A stretch of 64,000 bases of DNA from assembly GCF_001544015.1 (NCBI RefSeq), contig NZ_AP014924.1, positions 3,100,001 through 3,164,000 of the forward strand. The letters run 5' to 3'. The notes beneath the pieces are model-generated. The model searched no databases, was not told the DNA's origin, and saw only the letters and a list, made by a program, of their open reading frames with translations. Both the position numbers and the translations under genes were made by a program. The stretch's first letter is position 1, and every line of letters starts with the position of its first letter. This document shows positions 20,612 through 27,757 of the stretch, piece by piece. The DNA comes from Limnochorda pilosa. Lineage in GTDB: Bacteria; Bacillota; Limnochordia; Limnochordales; Limnochordaceae.

Positions 20612-21937
20612 CTACCCCGGGTGTCCCTCCGCCGGCGCGGCCCGGGGGGCCGGGGCGGCCTCGGCCTTGGGCACCAGGATGCCCTTGGCGGGCAACACCT
20701 GGTCCAGGAAGACGTCCACGATGCGGGGATCGAACTGCGTGCCCCGCCCCGCCCGGATCTGCCGGGCGGCGTACTCGTGTGAGTAGGCCGGCCGGTAGGC
20801 CCGATCGATCACCATCGCGTCCCACGCGTCCGCCACCGCGAGAATCCGGGCCCCGAGCGGAATCTGCGCGCCGGCGATGCCGCGAGGATAGCCGCCGCCG
20901 TCGTATCGTTCGTGGTGGTAACGAACGATCTGCTGCACCTCGCGCAGGAAGCCGATGGGGCGGATCATCTGGGCGCCCCGTTCGGGGTGCTCCTGCATCC
21001 GGGCATACTCGGCGTTGTTGAGCGAACCGCCCTTGAACAGGATGTCGTCGCCCACGGTCATCTTGCCGATGTCGTGCAGCAACGCGGCCGACTCGATCAC
21101 CTGCTGTTCCGGTTCGGGCAAGCCAAGGACCTCCGTGATCGCCTTCGCCAGCTCCGCGACCCGCGTCGAGTGACCATGGGTGTAGGGGTCTCGGGCATCG
21201 AGGACCTCGGAGAGGATGCGCATGGTTTCGATGTGGGCTTCGCGCAACTCGGCGTTCTGGCGCACGGTGAAGCGAACGGCCACGAGAGACAGAAGCAGGA
21301 GCGCGATCCCCACGAGCCCGAGGGGAGTAAGGTAGACGTAGTACATGAGGATACCGAGGGTTGCGGTGATCGCGTAACTCAGCAGCGACCACCGAACATC
21401 GATCGTAAACGTGGATCGAAATCCTGACCAAAAAGAAGGCGAACGCGTTGCAATGAACGCATCCACGAAGGCCGTGTTCGTAGCAAACGTGACCACCACG
21501 GCCACAACGAAAAGAGGAAGTAACGATGCGAGGTTCCCTGGATTTGGCGGAACACCGCCGAGCCATGCTAGGACTGTACCAGTGGCCAAGACACTAAGAT
21601 ACATCTGTCCTACGTTGTAAATGAAGTTGAGGGGCGGGTAGTGTCTACGGATTCCCTCCACCCCAGCAACAGCTGCAACGACGACGGCCGAGGGCAAAGG
21701 CCCTAGAATCATGAGGCTTGCTAGGAAAACCGTGAACGATAGGGAGAGATGTGCCTTTAGTTGCGGAACAGGTACATTGTCCGACTCGGCGAGCCACGCC
21801 ATACCGAAGAGGGCGAAGAGATGGACGAGATTCCAGTTAGATGGATAGTGCACCGCTGGCCATGTGAGACTGGTCAACGCCAGATACAGTAGCCCGGTGA
21901 GAGTGAGTCGTCTTCGAGTCTTGACATCGACCGCCAC
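20612..21937 (-). CDS. Membrane-bound HD-GYP domain protein (probable cyclic-di-nucleotide phosphodiesterase)
   Basis: The 441-residue protein has an N-terminal sensor region of about seven membrane helices (residues about 10-215). A short coiled linker (VRQNAELREAHIETMRIL) and an HD-GYP domain follow. The catalytic residues are intact: RDPYTHGHSTRVAELA, LLHDIGKMTVGD near residue 287, EHPERGAQMI and HHERYDGGGYPRG near 341. HD-GYP enzymes degrade cyclic di-GMP. The GTG at 21937 has GGGGGGAG six bases upstream. The membrane half has clearly lower GC (32 of 60 at 21421-21480) than the HD-GYP half (47 of 60 at 20821-20880), which suggests a mosaic origin. A peptide gene precedes it and a DUF5317 gene follows. 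Confidence 0.88.
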   Translation of the reverse strand: MAVDVKTRRRLTLTGLLYLALTSLTWPAVHYPSNWNLVHLFALFGMAWLAESDNVPVPQLKAHLSLSFTVFLASLMILGPLPSAVVVAAVAGVEGIRRHYPPLNFIYNVGQMYLSVLATGTVLAWLGGVPPNPGNLASLLPLFVVAVVVTFATNTAFVDAFIATRSPSFWSGFRSTFTIDVRWSLLSYAITATLGILMYYVYLTPLGLVGIALLLLSLVAVRFTVRQNAELREAHIETMRILSEVLDARDPYTHGHSTRVAELAKAITEVLGLPEPEQQVIESAALLHDIGKMTVGDDILFKGGSLNNAEYARMQEHPERGAQMIRPIGFLREVQQIVRYHHERYDGGGYPRGIAGAQIPLGARILAVADAWDAMVIDRAYRPAYSHEYAARQIRAGRGTQFDPRIVDVFLDQVLPAKGILVPKAEAAPAPRAAPAEGHPG

Positions 21938-21974
21938 GTGAAACTCCCCCCGAAAAACCGGCACCGTCGATTGA

Positions 21975-22064
21975 TCACGCGTCGGGGTCGATAGACTTAA
22001 GCGCCCCGCCGGCGAGCACCAAGCTAGCGAGCGTGGCCAGGATCAGCAGAAGACGGGCCTTCAT
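21975..22064 (-). CDS. 29-residue hydrophobic peptide encoded before the HD-GYP gene
   Basis: The frame starts at an ATG preceded by GGGGGATGAGCC. It encodes one basic residue pair, a 14-residue leucine/alanine-rich helix (LLLILATLASLVLA) and a short polar tail ending in Asp-Pro-Asp-Ala. It stops 37 bases before the HD-GYP start on the same strand. A signal-peptide-like or single-helix membrane peptide is the obvious reading. It has no cysteine, so it does not fit the AgrD thiolactone type. It could be a leader, a ligand or a partner of the seven-helix sensor domain. I recognise no family. Confidence 0.5.
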   Translation of the reverse strand: MKARLLLILATLASLVLAGGALKSIDPDA

Positions 22065-22393
22065 GGCTCATCCCCCTTTGGCTGGGGCTGGTCCGCACCG
22101 CTTCGCTCGCGGCGGACCGCAAGTTCCGCTTCGCTTCCCCATAGGGGTTTGACGATGAGCCGTCCTCTTCCCCCGCGGCTACGTTGATGCTGCGATGGTG
22201 GTGCTTGGTTGACGGTGCCGGTAACGGCAAAACTCTTCACTTTTCATCGCTCCAGCCCCGACCCGGGTGACTCCGCCGGTCCCTGCCGACCGCCCATCGT
22301 GCGGCGGACCCCATCCGCGGCAGGCACCGTCTCCATTCGGTCGAGAGCCGAGCGTCGGCCTGGCGGTACAAAGCCCGCCGGCCAGGGGGGATG
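22065..22393 (-). promoter_or_regulatory. Leader / intergenic region before the peptide-HD-GYP locus
   Basis: I see no gene in this stretch. On the minus strand it contains several hairpins, including GGTCCGC/GCGGACC within 22091-22119 and GCCG-TTAC-CGGC near 22215-22235. Local AT-rich patches occur near 22230. I looked for a cyclic-di-GMP riboswitch, expected before such a gene, and did not find its conserved core on this strand. A promoter must lie here but I cannot define it. Confidence 0.35.
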
Positions 22394-23104
22394 TCACACC
22401 AGCTCCTCTTCGAGATTGAACAAGATCAGCTTGCGGTTCAGGGCGTCCAGCACCGCCCGCACCGCCGCCTCCACCGGGTCACTCTGCACCAGGGCGCTCC
22501 CCACGAGGGACTCGGGCATCCTCCCGCGGACACTGAGCTGGACGGCGGCGACCACGGCCTCCGCATCGCCCATCTCCACGGCTAGAACGTCCTCCAGGGT
22601 GATGCGGCAGAGCCCCTCCATGAACTCCTGGATCGCCCGGATGACCGCCTCTGCCCCGAGCCGGATCCCGTTGGCTCCCTGGGCGCTCCCCTCGGACTCA
22701 CCCTCGTAGAGGGCCTCGCCCTGCTGGAGCTGCACCCGGACCCGGATGGTCTTCTGGCGGTTCTCCACCAGGATCGAGTCGATCTGCAGCCTGGGCTCCT
22801 CGTCCGGGCCTCCTGCCGGGGCCTCCTCGGCCTCCACCTGCGCCACGCTGACGACGCGGTGGTCGATCTCAAGCCCGAACTGCGCCTGACAGAGGGAGAC
22901 CACGTCTCGAACGATCTGCTTGGGCGTCCGCCCCGTGTGCGCGAGCACGTGGATCTCCTCGACCGCATCCCCGCCCGGCGTGAAGACGACACGGGCCGAA
23001 AGCGCTCCCCGCACCCTGGCGATCGCCTGTTCGAGCTCGTCCGGGTCGACCCGGCTCCCGGCCGGCGGATCCCCCATCTCGCCCACGGCGGAGTGCCCTC
23101 CCAT
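22394..23104 (-). CDS. Conserved hypothetical acidic protein
   Basis: The protein is about 237 residues, acidic and without membrane helices. The N-terminal part (about 20-90) looks like a small alpha/beta unit (LEQAIARVRGALSARVVF, EIHVLAHTGRTPKQIVRDV). The C-terminal part (about 110-235) repeats strand-helix patterns (TIRVRVQLQQGEALYEGES, AVIRAIQEFMEG, VVAAVQLSVRGRM, AAVRAVLDALNRKLIL). I recognise no family. The ATG at 23104 has a weak site; the GTG at 23086 behind GGGAGGG is an alternative. It directly follows the nucleotidyltransferase-like gene and is probably co-expressed with it. Confidence 0.6.
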   Translation of the reverse strand: MGGHSAVGEMGDPPAGSRVDPDELEQAIARVRGALSARVVFTPGGDAVEEIHVLAHTGRTPKQIVRDVVSLCQAQFGLEIDHRVVSVAQVEAEEAPAGGPDEEPRLQIDSILVENRQKTIRVRVQLQQGEALYEGESEGSAQGANGIRLGAEAVIRAIQEFMEGLCRITLEDVLAVEMGDAEAVVAAVQLSVRGRMPESLVGSALVQSDPVEAAVRAVLDALNRKLILFNLEEELV

Positions 23105-23151
23105 CCTGGCGGGAACGGCCCGTATGGCGCCGTCGTGTCGGCCTGCTGGTA

Positions 23152-24261
23152 TCAAATTCTAGGAACGGCTGGGAGTTCCTGCTTGTTCCTGAGCGCGGCG
23201 TCCATCAGGGCCCAGACACCCCCGGCTACCAGCGAGTGACCGCCCAGGAGGACGGGAATGGGCGCCTCCCGCGCCGCCCGGGTCAGCTCCTGGGTGAATG
23301 GGTCCTCGATCGCGTCTGGGAGAAGCAGGTCCGAGTAGAAACGGTCGGCCGCGGACGGGGTCGACCGCCGGTGGGCCCAGAGGACGCGGGTGTCGACAAA
23401 GGCCGCGTCGGCCAGGCGGGTCAGACGGTCGATGAAGCCGGCGGGCCCCACCTCGTCCACCAGGAACCCGATGAGGGAGGTCACTTCGCCCCGCGCCTCG
23501 CGCCCCAGGGCCTTCATGCCCCGCTCCTCGCTGAAGAGGCGGAGGCGGCAATGGGTCGTCTCGTCCAGGTAGGCGAAGAGCGGCCCGCCCACCCGGCCGA
23601 AGATCAGCACGTCGCTCTCCCGGGACATGAGGCGGTCCCGGGCAAGGCGGACGCGGTCCAGCTCGAGCCCCAGGCGGGCGAGTGCGGCCGCCGTGCGGCG
23701 TCCCACCCCCGGATGCACCGCCAGCACCATCAGGTCGCTGGGCGTGTCCACGTCGAAGTTGATCCCCAGGCTCCGGGGCAGGGGGCGATAGGGGAGCCCC
23801 GCCTCCTCCAGGGCCTGGGGAAGGAGGTTGTCGATGGGGGGGAGCTCCGCTTCCAGCACGCTCCGGGCCGGCGCGAAGGCGACCACGTCCGCCGAGTGGT
23901 AGTTGTTGGCGGCCACGAAGGGCTCGGACCGCTTCAGGAGGCTCGCGATCTGCCCCAGCTCCAGCGTGTGGGCCAGGGGGGCTGCGCCTCCACCCACGTA
24001 CAGCACCGCGTCGAGGGCGTGGCGAAGGACCACGTCTCGCAGGGTCTTCCCGAAGTGGAAGGGCTCGCTTCCGGTCAGGTGCACGTGGGCACCCAGAGCC
24101 TCGGCGTGCCGAGCCATCTCGGGGCGATCGGTCACCAGGATCGACCGGTCCAGCGCGTGAATCCTGCGTGCCTGCTCGATCCGGTCCAGCACCATGCCCT
24201 CGCGCGCCTGCTGCATCATCCGCTCGGGCAGGCTGGCCGCCGGACCACCCTCGAAGATCAC
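23152..24261 (-). CDS. Nucleotidyltransferase-like (MobA/CofC-type fold) protein of unknown substrate
   Basis: The 369-residue protein looks like a GT-A/NTP-transferase fold. Residues 20-170 show RSILVTDRPEMARHAEALGA, LDAVLYVGGGAAPL and GINFDVDTPSDLMVLA, the last matching the D-x-D-T-P-x-D metal/ligand motif of CofC-like nucleotidyltransferases. The usual glycine-rich nucleotide loop at the very start is poor (IFEGGPAAS). The second half (about 190-360) carries an unknown domain with LFGRVGGPLFAYLDE-like and VLLGGHSLVAGGVWALMD stretches. A GTG start is assumed at 24261. The substrate cannot be inferred; the gene lies between hpf and an unknown partner. Confidence 0.45.
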   Translation of the reverse strand: MIFEGGPAASLPERMMQQAREGMVLDRIEQARRIHALDRSILVTDRPEMARHAEALGAHVHLTGSEPFHFGKTLRDVVLRHALDAVLYVGGGAAPLAHTLELGQIASLLKRSEPFVAANNYHSADVVAFAPARSVLEAELPPIDNLLPQALEEAGLPYRPLPRSLGINFDVDTPSDLMVLAVHPGVGRRTAAALARLGLELDRVRLARDRLMSRESDVLIFGRVGGPLFAYLDETTHCRLRLFSEERGMKALGREARGEVTSLIGFLVDEVGPAGFIDRLTRLADAAFVDTRVLWAHRRSTPSAADRFYSDLLLPDAIEDPFTQELTRAAREAPIPVLLGGHSLVAGGVWALMDAALRNKQELPAVPRI

Positions 24262-24347
24262 CAGCGCGGTCGTGCGCGTCGAAGGCTCCCTCGTTTCGTG
24301 GAACGGTCGTTATTGTGGAAGGCTGCCCGGGAGGGGCGGCTCCGGGG

Positions 24348-24917
24348 CTAGAGCTCCGGTTCGATCAACCCGTAGCCGCTGTCCCGCCGGCGGTAGACCA
24401 CGTTGATGTCGCCCGTCTCGGCGTTGGCGAAGACGAAGAAGTCGTGATCCAGCATCTCCATCTGCATCACGGCCTCTTCCACCGACATCGGCCGCACGGG
24501 GAACCGCTTGGTGCGGACGATGCGATCCGGCTCGGGACCCTCGGCCTCGGGCTCCTCCACGGCGGCCTGCTGGGACGCGATCTGGCCCGCGCTGGGGCCG
24601 GTCTGCATCCGCCTCTGGATGCGCGTCCGGTACTTCTGGAACTGCCGCTCGATGCGGGCCACGGCCTCGTCCACCGCCCCGTGCATCTCCGCGCGCTTCC
24701 CCTCGCCGCGCAGGGTGAGCCCACCGAGCTGAAGGATGACCTCGGCGATCTGCGTGCCCTTCTCGGAGCGAAGGGTCACCTCGGCCAGGACGGCGTGGGA
24801 GCCGTCAAAGAAGCGAGCCAGCTTGCTGACCTTCTTCTGAGCATACTCCCGTGCGATGGGGGTCACACCCATGTTCTTGCCCTTGACCACGATCCGCATC
24901 GACCCTGTCTCGAGCAC
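24348..24917 (-). CDS. hpf: Long-form ribosome hibernation promoting factor
   Basis: HPF dimerises 70S ribosomes into inactive 100S particles. The 189-residue length and two domains show the long form. The RaiA fold (RIVVKGKNMGVTPIAREYAQ, ILQLGGLTLRGEGKRAEMHG) spans about 7-105. The C-terminal dimerisation domain (RFPVRPMSVEEAVMQMEML, FFVFANAETGDINVVYRR) spans about 130-185. I chose the GTG at 24917 because GGGGAGGGG lies seven to eight bases upstream. The ATG at 24899 would match a shorter N-terminus. Confidence 0.93.
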   Translation of the reverse strand: MLETGSMRIVVKGKNMGVTPIAREYAQKKVSKLARFFDGSHAVLAEVTLRSEKGTQIAEVILQLGGLTLRGEGKRAEMHGAVDEAVARIERQFQKYRTRIQRRMQTGPSAGQIASQQAAVEEPEAEGPEPDRIVRTKRFPVRPMSVEEAVMQMEMLDHDFFVFANAETGDINVVYRRRDSGYGLIEPEL

Positions 24918-25032
24918 GCCGGACCCCTCCCCGCTACCGAATGCACACCCAGCCGCCTCGCGTTCCCCCGAGGTCGTGACTCTCTTCGGTCTCCCCCCGC
25001 TCGAACTCCTGCCGAACAGGCGACCTTGAAAC

Positions 25033-25038
25033 AGTATA
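25033..25038 (-). promoter_or_regulatory. Possible -10 element for hpf
   Basis: TATACT on the minus strand lies about 115 bases before the hpf start, just after cspA's terminator. The -35 region is not convincing. Confidence 0.4.
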
Positions 25039-25093
25039 ACCCACCTTCGGGGAAGGGAAGGCGCGCCCGCACCCGGTGGCACCTGGTGGTGCG

Positions 25094-25127
25094 CAAGAAA
25101 GAGGGACCCCCCGGTTGGGAGGTCCCT
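25094..25127 (-). terminator. Intrinsic terminator of cspA
   Basis: On the minus strand AGGGACCTCCC pairs with GGGGGGTCCCT (11 pairs including one U-G) around a 4-base loop, and CTTTCTT follows. It lies 26 bases after the cspA stop. Confidence 0.8.
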
Positions 25128-25152
25128 ATCCAGTGAAGAGCGTTGTCTGGGG

Positions 25153-25350
25153 TCAGATCTTGGTGACGTTGGCCGCCTGAGGCCCGCGAGCACCCTCGAC
25201 GATCTCGAACTCGACCTCTTGGCCCTCGTCGAGCGTCCGGAAACCCTCGTCCTGAATGGCGGAGTAGTGGACGAAGACGTCCGGACCGCCATCCCGCTCG
25301 ATAAAGCCGTAGCCCTTCTCAGCGCTGAACCACTTGACCCTTCCGATCAT
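25153..25350 (-). CDS. cspA: Cold shock protein
   Basis: This 65-residue CSD-fold RNA chaperone binds single-stranded RNA through KGYGFIE (RNP1) and VFVHYSAI (RNP2). The length is the usual 65-70 residues. GGAGGAG precedes the ATG. The gene stands alone, with a strong promoter at 25427-25455 and a terminator at 25094-25127. The leader is about 70 bases. Confidence 0.95.
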   Translation of the reverse strand: MIGRVKWFSAEKGYGFIERDGGPDVFVHYSAIQDEGFRTLDEGQEVEFEIVEGARGPQAANVTKI

Positions 25351-25426
25351 GCTCGTGAAACTCCTCCTGTCGTGCCGAAACTACCCCGCCAAACCCTGCC
25401 AAGAGGCAAGTTCGAGAGGCAGGTAC

Positions 25427-25455
25427 ACTCTAGCACATCGCCCAGGGGGTGTCAA
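25427..25455 (-). promoter_or_regulatory. Strong sigma-A promoter of cspA
   Basis: TTGACA (25450-25455) and TAGAGT (25427-25432) on the minus strand are exactly 17 bases apart. The -35 is a perfect consensus. Confidence 0.82.
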
Positions 25456-25517
25456 GCGATTGACACGCTTCTGAGCCTGTCCGCCTCCGGCCCTAGCGTA
25501 CCCCTCGCGCGCTCGTC

Positions 25518-26219
25518 CTATGAGCCCACGGGTTCCCGCGGGGCACGGGCCGGCGTCCCCCGCTCGCCCCCCACCCGCAGCCACGCCTCCGTCAGGTTCA
25601 CCAGCTGCGAGATGCCCACGGTGAGCACCAGGTAGATCAGAGCAATGAAGATGTACATCTCGAAGAAGCGGAAGTTCCGGGTGGCCACGAGCTGGCCCCT
25701 GCGCAGGAGCTCCTCCAGGGAGATGACCGCCACCAGCGACGAGTCCTTGAGCAACGCCACGAACTCGTTGCCCAGCGGCGGCACGATGCGGCGGAAGGCC
25801 TGGGGCAGGATGATGTGGCGCAGGGTCTGGGCATGGCTGAGTCCCGTGGACCACCCTGCCTCGAGCTGCCCGCGCTCGATGGATTGGATCCCGGCACGCA
25901 CGATCTCGGCGATGTACGCTGAAGAGTTCAGGGAGAGGGCGGTGATCCCCGCGATTTCCCGGGGAATGGGTCCGATCACCTGCGGCAGGCCGAAGTAGAC
26001 GAGGAAGATCTGTACCAGCAGCGGTGTGCCTCGAAAGAAGGTGATGTAGGCCGAGGCCAGCGACCGGACGGGCCACGGCCGGGCCAGGCGCGCGATGCCC
26101 ACCAGCGTCCCGATCACGAGCCCGATGCCGACGGAGATGCCGGTCAGGCGAACGGTGAGCCAGGCCCCTTCGAGGATGTACGGCCACCTGGGCAGGACCA
26201 GATCCCAGCGTAGATCCAC
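25518..26219 (-). CDS. Amino-acid ABC transporter permease (HisM/GlnP family)
   Basis: This 233-residue inner-membrane subunit has about five helices. It begins with LEGAWLTVRLTGISVGIGLV and contains TFFRGTPLLVQIFLVYFGLP, the family signature. The EAA loop that contacts the ATPase is RGQLEAGWSTGLSHAQTLRH, followed by IILPQAFRRIVPPLGNEFV. I chose the GTG at 26219 because AGAGGTGG lies eight bases upstream; the GTG at 26231 sits too close to that site. It follows its binding-protein gene after a large hairpin. No ATP-binding subunit is nearby. Confidence 0.9.
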   Translation of the reverse strand: MDLRWDLVLPRWPYILEGAWLTVRLTGISVGIGLVIGTLVGIARLARPWPVRSLASAYITFFRGTPLLVQIFLVYFGLPQVIGPIPREIAGITALSLNSSAYIAEIVRAGIQSIERGQLEAGWSTGLSHAQTLRHIILPQAFRRIVPPLGNEFVALLKDSSLVAVISLEELLRRGQLVATRNFRFFEMYIFIALIYLVLTVGISQLVNLTEAWLRVGGERGTPARAPREPVGS

Positions 26220-26243
26220 TCGATCCCCCACCTCTCACGCGGG

Positions 26244-26291
26244 ACGGGGCGCCCGCCACGTCCCTTCCTTCACGGCCGGCAGGCGCCCCGT
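26244..26291 (-). terminator. Large intergenic hairpin between binding protein and permease
   Basis: ACGGGGCGCC and GGCGCCCCGT form a perfect 10-bp stem around a 28-base loop. There is no U-tract, so it probably stabilises the binding-protein mRNA or partly stops transcription. That would give more binding protein than permease, as in other ABC operons. Confidence 0.55.
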
Positions 26292-26390
26292 TCAGACCAT
26301 GACCGGGCTCCGGATGCAGACCCGGTATCGGGGGCGGGCCTTCCAACTCGCCCCTTTTGACATGCGGGCTGAACGCCACCCTGAAGGCGG

Positions 26391-27146
26391 CTAGTTCACC
26401 CCGAACCACTTCTGGTAGAGCTCGTCGTAGGTTCCATCGGCACGCAGCTGCGCCAGGGCCCGGTTGATCTTCTCCAGGAGTTCGGTATCGCTCTTCCGCA
26501 CGGCGATCCCGTAGTCCTCGGTGGTGAAGGGCTCGCCCACCACCCTGATGGCGTCGGGGTGCTGCTTCATGTACTCGATCGACACCAGCTCGTCCACCAC
26601 CGCGGCGTCGGCCGACCGGTTGGCCAGCGCGCTGAAGGCCTGGTCGACGAACTGGTACGTGTCGAGCCGCTTGAGGCCCTGGATCTTCTCAGCCTCGAAC
26701 TGACCGGTGGTGCCCAGCTGGACGGCCACCACCTTGCCCTTCAGGTCGTCGGGGCCCGCGATCTCCGTCTCGTCGGGCCGGGTGGCGATCACCTGGCCGG
26801 TGGTGAAGTAGGGATCGGAGAAACTGACCGTCTCGGCGCGCTCGGCGGTGATGGTCATGGCGGAGATGATCGCGTCGAACTCGCCCATCACCAGCGCGGG
26901 GATGATCCCGTCGAAGGCGGTGTTGACGATCTCTATCTTGACCCCCATCTTCTCCCCCAGGGCCCGGATCAAGTCCATGTCGAAGCCGGCGTACTCTCCG
27001 GACCGCTCGTCCACGTATTCAAAGGGAGGATAGGCAACGTCCGACCCCACCCTCAACGTCTGCTGGGCTGCCACGGCCACAGGGCTCGAAACGGTGGCTG
27101 CCGCCAGCAAGAGCACCGCCACCATGGCGGAGAGCAAGCGCTTCAT
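26391..27146 (-). CDS. Amino-acid ABC transporter substrate-binding protein
   Basis: This 251-residue protein is of the polar-amino-acid SBP family 3. A classical signal peptide (MKRLLSAMVAVLLLAAA to PVAVAAQQ) has no lipobox cysteine. The mature part shows LRVGSDVAYPPFEYVDE, YAGFDMDLIRALGEKMGVK, GEFDAIISAMTITAERAE, VQLGTTGQFEAEKI and EDYGIAVRKSDTELL. Absence of lipidation is unusual for a monoderm Firmicute and would suit a periplasm. GAGGAGGGGAACC precedes the ATG. A promoter 420 bases upstream and a structured leader precede the gene. Confidence 0.9.
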   Translation of the reverse strand: MKRLLSAMVAVLLLAAATVSSPVAVAAQQTLRVGSDVAYPPFEYVDERSGEYAGFDMDLIRALGEKMGVKIEIVNTAFDGIIPALVMGEFDAIISAMTITAERAETVSFSDPYFTTGQVIATRPDETEIAGPDDLKGKVVAVQLGTTGQFEAEKIQGLKRLDTYQFVDQAFSALANRSADAAVVDELVSIEYMKQHPDAIRVVGEPFTTEDYGIAVRKSDTELLEKINRALAQLRADGTYDELYQKWFGVN

Positions 27147-27463
27147 GGTTCCCCTCCTCAAGTCTCGTCACCAGGAATCACTTACGACGGGGCCATCGAC
27201 TGGAATCGCACCTGCACGCCGGATGGGCTTACGATTCGGCGTAGTGCATCCCATGTCCTTCTGAGGAAACCGCTCCCATCCCACTCCCATCCATGGAGCA
27301 GGCACGCGGTGGGCGGCGAAGGGGGAAAGCTGCCCGCCCGGCTGACCTGGTCTTTGCCCCCACACTCGCCTGCCGGGCGCCTTGCCCCGGGCCGGGCCCG
27401 GAACGCCGCACCTCTCCGTCGCCGCATGGGCCTCTCTCGCCCTGGGGGCGGGCAGGACTTACC

Positions 27464-27531
27464 CTAAGCCGCGCCATGATCGGCAGCCAGGTTTTGGGCT
27501 GCCTTACGTGGGTCGCTTCGCCCGCGGCTAG
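27464..27531 (-). promoter_or_regulatory. Candidate structured leader RNA of the amino-acid ABC transporter
   Basis: On the minus strand CTAGCCGCG (27523-27531) pairs with CGCGGCTTAG (27464-27473) with one bulged base, giving an outer stem of nine pairs. Inside, GGCAGCC (27497-27503) pairs with GGCTGCC (27482-27488) as a perfect 7-bp hairpin. A short GGGCGAAGCGACCC hairpin completes a three-way junction. It begins about 30 bases after the predicted transcription start and about 320 bases before the binding-protein ATG. The structure is seen in the sequence; a ligand-binding role is inference. Confidence 0.45.
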
Positions 27532-27568
27532 CCTCGACTCTCAACCACAGACCCGGGCGGGCTCCATC

Positions 27569-27597
27569 ATTCTACTCGCGACGGCGGGGGTGCGCAA
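27569..27597 (-). promoter_or_regulatory. Sigma-A-type promoter of the ABC transporter operon
   Basis: TTGCGC (27592-27597) and TAGAAT (27569-27574) on the minus strand are 17 bases apart. The start of transcription would be near 27562, implying a leader of about 415 bases. Confidence 0.6.
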
Positions 27598-27757
27598 CGC
27601 CCTGGGGGACGCCGAGGCCACCCGCCCCCGGAGCGCCTGCAGGCCGCCGGGGCCGCGGGTCGTCGCTCCCCGGGGCTCCGGACGGGCCCCTTCCTAATGG
27701 CCGGAGGATTTCCGGCCGATATGCAGAATATGCCAAGCCCACAGGGGGGCCGGGTCG

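Larger units (their letters stand above)
27147..27757. other. Long non-coding region: leader of the ABC transporter and upstream of a divergent gene
   Basis: I see no protein gene here. The stretch contains a promoter (27569-27597, minus), a three-stem structured element (27464-27531) and further GC-rich inverted sequence near 27380-27400. It also has to hold the promoter of the plus-strand gene at 27758. I could not match any known riboswitch, T-box or small RNA family. Confidence 0.5.

Noticed and set aside
21975-22064. The small peptide as an AgrD-type cyclic autoinducer
   Set aside because: It has no cysteine or serine at the required position and no AgrB-like protease is nearby.
22065-22393. 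A cyclic-di-GMP riboswitch before the HD-GYP locus
   Set aside because: GGTACAAAGCCC near 22360 recalls the GEMM core, but it is on the plus strand, away from the gene, and the partner sequences are missing.
27205-27250. A tRNA-like sequence near GGTGCGATTCC on the minus strand
   Set aside because: The T-loop has a wrong base, the T-stem does not pair and there is no acceptor stem or anticodon arm.
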